Positions 1-6,143 of a stretch of 7,955 nt of DNA are shown here, one piece after another; the stretch's first letter is position 1, and each line of letters opens with the position of its first letter. The notes under the pieces are model-generated. The model had not been told where the DNA came from and searched no databases. It worked only from the letters and a program-made list of their open reading frames with translations. The DNA is from Pseudomonadota bacterium. Its GTDB lineage: Bacteria; Pseudomonadota; Gammaproteobacteria; Enterobacterales; Enterobacteriaceae. The position numbers and the translations under genes were made by a program. The stretch lies in assembly GCA_023454395.1 (NCBI GenBank), contig JAEYFY010000278.1:1-7955 (forward strand), read 5' to 3'.

Positions 1-71
1 ATCAAAATTACGCATTCTGATATTATCTTTTCCATTATTAGCAGAAAAATCGCTTCGGAAGAAATAAAAAT

Positions 72-791
72 ATGGTTATTAAGGCTCAAAGCCCCGCAGG
101 TTTTGCGGAAGAGTATATTGTTGAAAGTATCTGGAATAATCGTTTTCCTCCTGGATCTATTCTTCCAGCGGAACGTGAGCTATCTGAATTAATTGGTGTT
201 ACAAGAACCACATTAAGAGAAGTGTTACAACGCCTTGCTCGTGATGGTTGGTTAACTATTCAACACGGAAAGCCAACGAAGGTAAACAATTTCTGGGAAA
301 CATCAGGTCTTAATATCCTTGAAACAGTCGCTCGTCTTGATCATGATCGAGTACCACAATTAATCGATAACTTATTGGCTGTCAGAACCAATATTTCAGC
401 TATTTTTATTCGTACCGCATTTAGAAATGGCCCTGAAAAATGTATTGAAGTTTTAAATCATGAGCTTACCACTGAAAATAGCGCTGATGAGTTTAGTGAA
501 CTGGATTACAACATTTTCCGTGGATTGGCGTTTGCATCAGGTAACCCAATTTATGGTCTTATCTTAAACGGCTTAAAAGGGCTTTATACGCGCGTAGGTC
601 GTTATTATTTCTCAAATATTCAAGCCAAAGAACTCGCGTTAGCATTCTATAAAAAACTGGCTGCCTTATGTGAGCAAAAAGATGTTGAGCATGTTATGGA
701 ATGTGTCCGCCAATATGGTAAAGACAGTGGTATTATCTGGCAAAGTTTACAGTCACCATTACCGAGTGATCTAGAAGAAGTAAAACGCTAA
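72..791 (+). CDS. fadR: Fatty acid metabolism transcriptional regulator FadR (GntR family)
   Basis: FadR represses fatty-acid degradation (fad) genes and activates fabA/fabB; long-chain acyl-CoA releases it from DNA. The 239-aa product has the same length as E. coli FadR and is near-identical over the N-terminal winged helix-turn-helix (about residues 1-75). The DNA-contact residues known from E. coli are present: R35, T44, R45, T46, T47, R49 and H65. The C-terminal all-helical acyl-CoA-binding domain (about 80-228) keeps D145, Y179, G216, S219 and W223. Residues about 118-141 diverge most from E. coli. The ATG is preceded by a GGAAGAA Shine-Dalgarno sequence at 57-63, 8 nt away. TATTAT at 21-26 could be the -10 element, but its -35 would lie outside the window. 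The gene is followed by its own terminator, so it is probably monocistronic. In E. coli nhaB lies divergently upstream; that side is cut off here. The identification is very secure. Confidence 0.97.
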   Translation: MVIKAQSPAGFAEEYIVESIWNNRFPPGSILPAERELSELIGVTRTTLREVLQRLARDGWLTIQHGKPTKVNNFWETSGLNILETVARLDHDRVPQLIDNLLAVRTNISAIFIRTAFRNGPEKCIEVLNHELTTENSADEFSELDYNIFRGLAFASGNPIYGLILNGLKGLYTRVGRYYFSNIQAKELALAFYKKLAALCEQKDVEHVMECVRQYGKDSGIIWQSLQSPLPSDLEEVKR

Positions 792-817
792 TTACGTTTG
801 CTGCTTTATCACAATAG

Positions 818-857
818 AAAAAACCAGTATTCATATAATTTGTGATACTGGTTTTTT
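818..857. terminator. Rho-independent terminator of fadR
   Basis: A perfect 13-bp inverted repeat has left arm 818-830 (six A then CCAGTAT) and right arm 845-857 (ATACTGG then six T), with a 14-nt loop. It starts 26 nt after the fadR stop. The A-run and T-run on opposite sides make it potentially active in both directions, but no gene on the minus strand is seen to use it. Confidence 0.85.
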
Positions 858-1083
858 ATGTTTTTAAAAAGCCCTATGTGTCATTTTTTAGGCAATACTT
901 TAAATAGGTTATTTTTAGTAAAAAGAGTAACCAAAGTGAGTTAATTTAAGAATTATCATCTTTAAGTTATCTAATTTTTAGATTTTAATAAAGCACTAAA
1001 TTTCCTTCCTTAAGCCTTAAACTCTCTTCAATTTAAAATAATTTACTAATCAATAGTTTTATAATTTACAGTAATAATAATAT

Positions 1084-1129
1084 ATCATTGATTTAAATAG
1101 TTAATTTAATGATTTTTTTTGAAAATCAT
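1084..1129. repeat. Two overlapping, mutually exclusive inverted repeats
   Basis: ATCATT at 1084-1089 pairs with AATGAT at 1108-1113, which runs straight into eight T (1113-1120), a terminator-like layout with a weak stem. The same ATGATTTT (1109-1116) pairs perfectly over 8 bp with AAAATCAT (1122-1129) across a 5-nt loop. Only one of the two structures can form at a time. They lie upstream of the likely dadA promoter, so any role in the dadA leader RNA is doubtful. The pattern may simply reflect AT-rich composition. Confidence 0.4.
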
Positions 1130-1145
1130 CTGTCGAATAACAATC

Positions 1146-1167
1146 AAATGTGACTTAACTCTAAAAT
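1146..1167 (+). promoter_or_regulatory. Candidate CRP-cAMP binding site upstream of dadA
   Basis: The left half is a perfect match to the CRP consensus half AAATGTGA (1146-1153). The right half (TCTAAAAT, 1160-1167) matches TCACATTT at four of eight positions. CRP activation of the dad operon is established in E. coli. The site's centre (1156.5) lies about 110 bp before the dadA ATG. If the -10 is TAGAAT at 1217-1222, with a start near 1229, the site is centred near -72.5, a position on the proper helical face for class I activation. Confidence 0.55.
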
Positions 1168-1184
1168 CTGTCTTTTTATTAGCT

Positions 1185-1199
1185 TAGATGATTATTCTA
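1185..1199 (+). promoter_or_regulatory. Candidate Lrp binding site 1 (dadA control region)
   Basis: TAGATGATTATTCTA matches the published 15-bp Lrp consensus YAGHAWATTWTDCTR at 13 of 15 positions, failing only at positions 5 and 6. Lrp directly controls the E. coli dadAX promoter, which makes the site plausible. Its centre (1192) is 32 bp, about three helical turns, from that of site 2, which would allow cooperative binding on one DNA face. Confidence 0.55.
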
Positions 1200-1223
1200 T
1201 ATTGGCTTTTTGTGTATAGAATA
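1193..1223. repeat. 9-bp perfect inverted repeat joining the two Lrp-like sites
   Basis: TATTCTATA (1193-1201) and TATAGAATA (1215-1223) are perfect reverse complements separated by 13 bp. In addition ATTATTCT occurs as a direct repeat at 1191-1198 and 1223-1230. The symmetry is probably a by-product of two regulator sites of related sequence rather than an RNA hairpin, since part of it is likely upstream of the transcript start. Confidence 0.6.
1217..1222 (+). promoter_or_regulatory. Tentative dadA -10 element
   Basis: TAGAAT matches TATAAT at five of six positions and would place transcription start near 1229, with a 37-nt leader. No good -35 hexamer stands at the right distance (ATTCTA at 1194-1199 for a 17-bp spacer), as is usual for an activator-dependent promoter. 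TATATT at 1198-1203 is an alternative of equal score with an equally poor -35. Confidence 0.3.
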
Positions 1224-1231
1224 TTATTCTT
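1217..1231 (+). promoter_or_regulatory. Candidate Lrp binding site 2, overlapping likely -10 region
   Basis: TAGAATATTATTCTT matches the Lrp consensus YAGHAWATTWTDCTR at 14 of 15 positions; only the final R is missed. It contains the near-perfect dyad AGAATA-T-TATTCT (1218-1230). It lies 34 nt before the dadA ATG and covers the best -10 candidate, so bound Lrp could block RNA polymerase. In E. coli alanine or leucine modulates Lrp at dad; a similar alanine-responsive switch is inferred here. Confidence 0.65.
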
Positions 1232-1265
1232 ATGTTATATCAATGTAAATTATTGGAGTCTTGCC

Positions 1266-2570
1266 ATGAAAGTGATCATCTTAGGTGGCGGCGTTATTGG
1301 TGTAACGAGTGCGTGGTATCTTGTGCAACAAGGTCATGAAGTCATTGTTGTTGATAGACAAAATAGTTCAGCCGAAGAAACGAGCGCAGGCAATGCCGGT
1401 CAAATATCTCCGGGATATGCAACGCCTTGGGGCGCGCCGGGTATTCCATTAAAAGCAGTTAAATGGATGTTTCAAAAGCACGCTCCATTAGCGATTAAAC
1501 CCGATGGCTCACTTTTCCAATTACGTTGGATGTGGCAAATGTTACGTAATTGTGATGCGTCACATTACACTATGAATAAAAGCCGTATGGTGCGTATTGC
1601 CGAATATAGCCGTGATTGCATTCGTCAGTTACGCCAAGACACCGGTATTGAATACGAAGGTCGCCAAGGCGGCACTCTGCAACTTTTTCGTGATCAAAAG
1701 CAATTTGATAATGCGGCCAATGATATTGCTGTATTAAAGCAAGAGGGCGTCGCTTATGAATTGTTAACTGCTGATCAACTAAAATTAGCAGAACCTGCAC
1801 TTGAGCATGTGAGTCACAAATTGACAGGTGGCTTACGTTTGCCAAATGATGAAACGGGTGATTGCCAAATTTTCACGAAAAAACTCGCTAAAATGGCAGA
1901 AGATGCCGGTGTTACGTTCTTATTTAACAAAGAAATCAAACATTTGTTATTTGATGGTGATAAAGTAGCGGGCGTTCAATGTCATGATAGATTATTAACA
2001 GCTGATCACTATGTTGTTGCTATGGGTTCTTATTCAACAGCGTTTCTGAAAAATAAAGTCGCCATTCCAGTTTATCCTCTTAAAGGTTATTCACTTACGA
2101 TGCCGATTATTGACGCTTCAAGAGCGCCCACATCCACTATTTTAGATGAAACTTATAAAATCGCGGTAACGCGTTTTGATGAGCGAATTCGTGTCGGTGG
2201 AATGGCAGAAGTCGTTGGTTTTAATCTGGATATTTTAAAATCACGCTGTGAAACATTAAAAATGGTTGTGCAAGATCTCTATCAAGGTGGTGGTGATATT
2301 GAGAAAGCCACTTTTTGGACTGGTCTAAGACCTATGACTCCTGATGGTACACCGATTGTAGGTCCTACAGCTTATCGCAATTTATCATTAAATACAGGGC
2401 ACGGCACATTAGGTTGGACAATGGCATGTGGTTCTGGACAATTATTGGCTGACTTAATTTCAGGGAATAAACCTGCTATTGCCGCTGATGATTTATCTGT
2501 ATTTCGGTATATCGATGGCTTTAATACTAAATTGCTCTTACCGGGGCAAAAACTTGATGCAGCTTATTAA
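1266..2570 (+). CDS. dadA: D-amino acid (D-alanine) dehydrogenase small subunit DadA
   Basis: DadA is an FAD enzyme at the inner face of the cytoplasmic membrane that oxidises D-alanine (and other D-amino acids) to the 2-oxo acid and ammonia, feeding electrons to the respiratory chain. The 434-aa product (E. coli 432) opens with the dinucleotide-binding fold: G7-x-G9-x-x-G12 and the ribose-binding acid D30. Further family hallmarks are the [14 protein letters not shown] block at 38-51, YPLKGYSLT at 270-278, the [13 protein letters not shown] block at 354-366 and the [17 protein letters not shown] block at 376-392. I chose the ATG at 1266 because GGAG lies at 1255-1258, 7 nt away, and the FAD motif then sits at the very N-terminus as in the family. 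An in-frame ATG at 1188 lacks a ribosome site and overlaps the Lrp-like sites. dadX follows after 13 bp, so the two form an operon, probably under CRP and Lrp. Confidence 0.96.
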   Translation: MKVIILGGGVIGVTSAWYLVQQGHEVIVVDRQNSSAEETSAGNAGQISPGYATPWGAPGIPLKAVKWMFQKHAPLAIKPDGSLFQLRWMWQMLRNCDASHYTMNKSRMVRIAEYSRDCIRQLRQDTGIEYEGRQGGTLQLFRDQKQFDNAANDIAVLKQEGVAYELLTADQLKLAEPALEHVSHKLTGGLRLPNDETGDCQIFTKKLAKMAEDAGVTFLFNKEIKHLLFDGDKVAGVQCHDRLLTADHYVVAMGSYSTAFLKNKVAIPVYPLKGYSLTMPIIDASRAPTSTILDETYKIAVTRFDERIRVGGMAEVVGFNLDILKSRCETLKMVVQDLYQGGGDIEKATFWTGLRPMTPDGTPIVGPTAYRNLSLNTGHGTLGWTMACGSGQLLADLISGNKPAIAADDLSVFRYIDGFNTKLLLPGQKLDAAY

Positions 2571-2583
2571 TTGAGGAAAAACC

Positions 2584-3696
2584 ATGTCCAGACCCACAAA
2601 AGTAACTATTAACCTCGATGCATTAAGCCATAATCTGTCTGTTATTAAAGAGAGAGTCAAAGGTAGCAAAGTGTGGTCTGTTGTAAAAGCAGATGCTTAT
2701 GGGCATGGATTATCCTGTGTTTGGCCGGCATTAAGTCATACGGATGGTTTTGCATTAATTGAGTTAGACAAAGCCATTATGTTAAGAGAGCAAGGATGGG
2801 TTGGCCCCATCCTTTTACTCGAAGGTTTTTTTAAACCAGAAGATGTCTATTTACTCGAACGTTATTCACTGACCACCGCAGTGCATTCAGATTGGCAATT
2901 TGATGCTATAGAAAAAGCCCAATTAGAAAGACCTATCAATATTTATCTTAAGCTTAATAGTGGAATGAACCGTTTAGGTTATCGTCCTGATGCTTATCAA
3001 CAAGCGATTAATCGTGCGAAAAGTATCAATAACATTGGGTCTATTATTCAAATGTCGCATTTTGCTAATGCAGATACTGGGTTGAACATGAATGCACAAA
3101 AGGCTGTCATTAATCAGGCAATGGTAAGTGAATTGCCTCGGTGTTTGGCAAATTCAGCCGCAACGTTATTTGATCCTGAAACTTATCAAGATTGGGTACG
3201 CCCAGGCATTATTTTATATGGTGTTTCGCCTTCAGGTGTTTGGCAAGATATTGCTGATTTCAATTTACAACCCGTAATGACATTTAATAGTGAAATATTA
3301 GCCATTCAACAAGTCAAAAAAGGCGAGCAGATAGGTTATGGTAGCCGATATACCGCTGAGCGAGATATGCGGGTCGGTGTTGTTGCCTGTGGTTATGCTG
3401 ATGGCTATCCAAGACATGCACCAGACGGTACACCTGTCATGGTTAATGGGCATAAAACACAATTGGTTGGGCGTATTTCTATGGATATGCTAACCATTGA
3501 TGTGACCGATTTTCCTGATGTTAATTACGGTAGCTCGGTTGAATTATGGGGAGAAGAACTCCCGGTTGATGATGTTGCAACTGCATGTGGCACTATTGGT
3601 TACGAATTACTGTGTGCAATAGCACCAAGAGTTACTGTCGAAGTGATGATAAATTTACCTAATTCCACTTTTTCTGATCTAAATGAAAGTTGTTGA
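2584..3696 (+). CDS. dadX: Catabolic alanine racemase DadX (PLP-dependent)
   Basis: The enzyme interconverts L- and D-alanine, here presumably supplying D-alanine to DadA for catabolism, while also making D-alanine available for peptidoglycan. The N-terminal PLP barrel carries the Schiff-base lysine K35 in VVKADAYGHG (33-42). K123 and R130 in KLNSGMNRLG (123-132) correspond to the carbamylated lysine and active-site arginine of the family. The C-terminal domain has the catalytic Y252 (GYGSRYTA, 251-258), the VACGYADGYPR block (267-277) and the GRISMDMLTIDV block (296-307) with M300. GAGGA at 2573-2577 precedes the ATG by 6 nt. At 370 aa it is longer than E. coli DadX (356), mostly through a C-terminal tail after the conserved APRV motif (347-350). 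Position directly behind dadA argues for DadX rather than the biosynthetic Alr. Confidence 0.94.
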   Translation: MSRPTKVTINLDALSHNLSVIKERVKGSKVWSVVKADAYGHGLSCVWPALSHTDGFALIELDKAIMLREQGWVGPILLLEGFFKPEDVYLLERYSLTTAVHSDWQFDAIEKAQLERPINIYLKLNSGMNRLGYRPDAYQQAINRAKSINNIGSIIQMSHFANADTGLNMNAQKAVINQAMVSELPRCLANSAATLFDPETYQDWVRPGIILYGVSPSGVWQDIADFNLQPVMTFNSEILAIQQVKKGEQIGYGSRYTAERDMRVGVVACGYADGYPRHAPDGTPVMVNGHKTQLVGRISMDMLTIDVTDFPDVNYGSSVELWGEELPVDDVATACGTIGYELLCAIAPRVTVEVMINLPNSTFSDLNESC

Positions 3697-3698
3697 TA

Positions 3699-3742
3699 AT
3701 CACTAAACTAGAATAAGCTTAAATTTATTTTGATTTGGTGAT
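3699..3742 (+). promoter_or_regulatory. Long imperfect hairpin filling the dadX-hypF spacer
   Basis: In the + strand RNA, 3699-3717 can pair with 3724-3742: 19 opposed positions, of which 14 are Watson-Crick, 4 are G-U and 1 is a mismatch (3708/3733), with a 6-nt loop (3718-3723). The outer part pairs ATCACTAAA (3699-3707) with TTTGGTGAT (3734-3742), which contains the hypF Shine-Dalgarno sequence. No U-run follows, so it is not a standard terminator. It could hide the ribosome site, mark an RNA processing point, or protect the upstream dadAX message. The pairing is read directly; the function is inference, and AT-rich DNA gives such folds by chance more readily. Confidence 0.5.
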
Positions 3743-3744
3743 CC
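3737..3744 (+). promoter_or_regulatory. Register-shifted ribosome binding site of hypF
   Basis: There is no AGGAG before the hypF ATG, but GGTGATCC is an 8-nt perfect complement of GGATCACC near the 3' end of enterobacterial 16S rRNA, just upstream of the usual CCUCC core. In that alignment the position equivalent to the end of GGAGG falls 7 nt before the ATG at 3746, a normal spacing. This supports the start chosen for hypF. Most of the site lies in the 3' arm of the hairpin at 3699-3742. Confidence 0.55.
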
Positions 3745-3745
3745 T

Positions 3746-6049
3746 ATGAGTAACGGCATTGCATTGCGTGTGAAAGGAAAGGTTCAAGGCGTTGGCTTTC
3801 GCCCATTTGTTTGGCAATTAGCTCATCGTTTTGGTTTATTAGGGCAAGTGAGCAATGATAGTTTGGGGGTATTAGTACATTTAATGCCTTCACCTAAAAA
3901 TGCACTCTTTATCGAAGCATTAAAAGCAGAATGCCCGCCATTAGCACGCATTGAACGTATAGAAGAATCACCTTATCAATGGGAACAGCTACCTACTGAT
4001 TTTATTATTGTAAAAAGTGGTGGTGGCGAAATGGATACACAAGTTGTTCCGGATGCAACAACCTGCCAAGCCTGTATTGATGAATTATTTGATCCACAAA
4101 ATCGTCGTTATCATTATCCTTTTATTAACTGCACCCATTGCGGTCCTCGTTTTACTATCATAAAAAAAATGCCTTATGACAGGCCTTTTACTTCAATGTC
4201 TGAATTTCCATTCTGCCCTGAATGTAAACATGAATATGAAGATCCCGCAGATAGACGATTTCATGCTCAGCCTAATGCCTGCCCTGTATGTGGACCTCAT
4301 ATCTGGCTTGCCGATAATCAGGGTAAAGCGTTAGCAACAAAAGAGCTTGCATTAACTCAAGCTTGTGAAGCATTACTTGCTGGAAAAATTGTTGCAGTTA
4401 AAGGCATTGGTGGTTTTCATTTAGTGTGTGATGCACGTAATAATGAGAGCGTTGCATTATTACGCGAACGTAAGTATCGACCCGCGAAGCCATTAGCTGT
4501 GATGATCACAGGAATCGATCAAATTAAAGCAGATAAGCAAGATCCAGATTTTCTTCCAACAGCTATTCAAACATTGCAAAGCACTGCAGCTCCAATTGTA
4601 TTAGTCCCTAAAACTGTTACCCCTAAACTGGCAGAGCTTATTGCGCCGGGATTAACTGAGATTGGTGTTATGTTACCCGCCAACCCATTGCAACATTTAT
4701 TAGCACGGGGTACGAATATTCCTCTTGTTATGACATCAGGAAATGCATCAGGTCATACACCCGCATTAAGTAACGAAGATGCTTTAATGCAACTGAAAGA
4801 TATTGCAGATTTATTCTTAATGCATAATAGAGAAATCATACAAAGGGCAGATGATTCATTAGTTCGTATTGAGGGCAAACAGAGCATTATGATCAGACGC
4901 TCTCGTGGTTATGTCCCAGATGCGATTTCATTACCTGATGATTTTGAGGCGCAACCCTCAGTGCTTGCTATGGGGGGCGATCTTAAAAATGTATTTTGCT
5001 TATTACGCCAGCATCAAGCCATTATGGGACCACATTTAGGTGATCTTGATGATTTAAGCGTACGACAACAGTTGGTAAAATCGTTGGCTCTTTTCCAGCA
5101 GATTTATCGTTTCACCCCTAAAGCCATTGCAATAGATGCGCATCCTAACTACATCAGTCATCAATTGGGTAAGCAGTTTGCTCAAGAGCAAAATATTCCT
5201 GTTATTGAAGTCTCTCATCACCATGCACATATTGTTTCTTGCCTTGCTGAACATGGTCATACACATCAACAAGGTGCGGTTGTTGGTATTGCTCTTGATG
5301 GATTAGGTTATGGGCAAGATGGGAATTTATGGGGTGGGGAATGTTTGCTGGTGGACTATCAGAAATCAGAACGGATTGGGGGGCTTCCTGCGGTTGCTAT
5401 GCCCGGAGGCGATCTTGCTTCTATTCAACCTTGGCGAAACTGGTTCGCACATTTAGCTACTTTTTCTAAAGATTGGCAAGGTAGTGTTATTGCCCAAATC
5501 ATACCTCGTCATGATCTGCAAATATTGAGTAAGGCAGTGGAACGTGGTTTAAATTCGCCTAAAGCTTCTTCTTGTGGGCGGTTTTTTGATGCAGTTTCAG
5601 CATCATTAGGATTAGCGCCTAAAGAAATAAGTTGGGAAGGTGAGGCTGCATGTTACTTACAAACAGCAGCATTACAGTGCCATCAAGATAAAAAAACAGA
5701 AATCATTAAGCAATATGGGCATTTGATGCCTGTAAAAAATAACTTGCTTGATCTATCTGTTTTTTGGACGCAATGGGAAGGTGTTGATCTTAATGTCAGT
5801 GAAAAAGCGTGGTTATTTCATTATTTATTAGCTGAAAGTTTAAGCAAAATTGCATTGCAATGTGCGGATGAACATCAGATTGATACCATTGTACTTACGG
5901 GGGGAGTGTTAAATAACACGCTACTCAAACAGCTGTTTAAGAAAAAATTAAACAATAAAAAAGTATTAATACCTATGATGTTACCTGCTGGTGATGGTGG
6001 TATTGCATTAGGACAAGCACTGATTGCTACACATTTAATGCAAAAATAG
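3746..6049 (+). CDS. hypF: [NiFe]-hydrogenase maturation carbamoyltransferase HypF
   Basis: HypF uses carbamoyl phosphate and ATP to carbamoylate the C-terminal cysteine of HypE, the first step in making the cyanide ligands of the [NiFe] centre. All domains are visible in the 767-aa product (E. coli about 750). The acylphosphatase domain (5-90) has GKVQGVGFRP with R19, and N37. Two zinc fingers of form C-x2-C-x18-C-x2-C use C107/C110/C129/C132 and C157/C160/C179/C182. The YrdC-like domain (about 198-390) has K243, R245 and K248 and the TSGN motif (330-333). The Kae1-like domain (about 405-767) has HHHAH (491-495), ALDGLGYGQDG (516-526) and PAGDGG (747-752). The gene is intact. It follows dadX by 49 bp without a visible terminator, so readthrough from the dad promoter is possible. 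No hydrogenase gene is in the window; E. coli hypF is likewise apart from hypABCDE. Confidence 0.96.
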   Translation: MSNGIALRVKGKVQGVGFRPFVWQLAHRFGLLGQVSNDSLGVLVHLMPSPKNALFIEALKAECPPLARIERIEESPYQWEQLPTDFIIVKSGGGEMDTQVVPDATTCQACIDELFDPQNRRYHYPFINCTHCGPRFTIIKKMPYDRPFTSMSEFPFCPECKHEYEDPADRRFHAQPNACPVCGPHIWLADNQGKALATKELALTQACEALLAGKIVAVKGIGGFHLVCDARNNESVALLRERKYRPAKPLAVMITGIDQIKADKQDPDFLPTAIQTLQSTAAPIVLVPKTVTPKLAELIAPGLTEIGVMLPANPLQHLLARGTNIPLVMTSGNASGHTPALSNEDALMQLKDIADLFLMHNREIIQRADDSLVRIEGKQSIMIRRSRGYVPDAISLPDDFEAQPSVLAMGGDLKNVFCLLRQHQAIMGPHLGDLDDLSVRQQLVKSLALFQQIYRFTPKAIAIDAHPNYISHQLGKQFAQEQNIPVIEVSHHHAHIVSCLAEHGHTHQQGAVVGIALDGLGYGQDGNLWGGECLLVDYQKSERIGGLPAVAMPGGDLASIQPWRNWFAHLATFSKDWQGSVIAQIIPRHDLQILSKAVERGLNSPKASSCGRFFDAVSASLGLAPKEISWEGEAACYLQTAALQCHQDKKTEIIKQYGHLMPVKNNLLDLSVFWTQWEGVDLNVSEKAWLFHYLLAESLSKIALQCADEHQIDTIVLTGGVLNNTLLKQLFKKKLNNKKVLIPMMLPAGDGGIALGQALIATHLMQK

Positions 6050-6075
6050 AATAATTGTAGGTAAAATAATGCCAG

Positions 6076-6106
6076 TTTTAGTTAATTGTGACTGAAATAG
6101 TTTTTT
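6076..6106 (+). terminator. Weak candidate terminator after hypF
   Basis: TTTTAGT (6076-6082) pairs with ACTGAAA (6091-6097) over 7 bp, including one G-U pair, around an 8-nt loop; six T follow at 6101-6106 after a 3-nt gap. The stem is AT-rich and much weaker than the other two terminators here. It may be chance, in which case mipA could receive hypF readthrough. No clear separate mipA promoter could be picked out by eye in 6050-6143. Confidence 0.3.
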
Positions 6107-6143
6107 GGTTGCTACTTTATTAATGACAATATGGAAAATCATC

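Larger units (their letters stand above)
792..1265. other. AT-rich intergenic region between fadR and dadA
   Basis: This 474-bp gap holds the fadR terminator at its left end and the dadA control region (about 1146-1258) at its right end. I see no credible gene between them on either strand. The middle part (about 860-1145) is very AT-rich. It contains small inverted repeats: 907-932 (GGTTA and TAACC around a T5/A5 stem with a 3-nt bulge), 969-983 (ATCTAA-TTT-TTAGAT) and a set at 1084-1129 listed separately. In E. coli ycgB occupies this interval; I see no remnant of it. Such composition would suit H-NS binding, but that is inference only. Confidence 0.7.

Noticed and set aside
858..944. 28-codon open frame on the + strand starting just after the fadR terminator stem
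   Set aside because: Its start directly abuts the terminator T-run, there is no ribosome site, and the peptide shows no recognisable feature.
1188..1265. N-terminal extension of dadA from the in-frame ATG at 1188, adding 26 mostly hydrophobic residues
   Set aside because: It has no ribosome site and overlaps the Lrp-like sites and probable promoter. The FAD motif of DadA normally begins within the first few residues, which the ATG at 1266 with its GGAG site provides.
1570..1845. 91-codon open frame on the - strand inside dadA
   Set aside because: It lies wholly within a well-conserved DadA coding region and its peptide resembles no protein I know; an antisense shadow.
3697..3745. Rho-independent terminator between dadX and hypF
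   Set aside because: A long hairpin is present, but it is AT-rich and no U-run follows its 3' arm, so standard termination is not supported.
5054..5272. 72-codon open frame on the - strand inside hypF
   Set aside because: It is antisense to the conserved Kae1-like domain, with no ribosome site or recognisable product.
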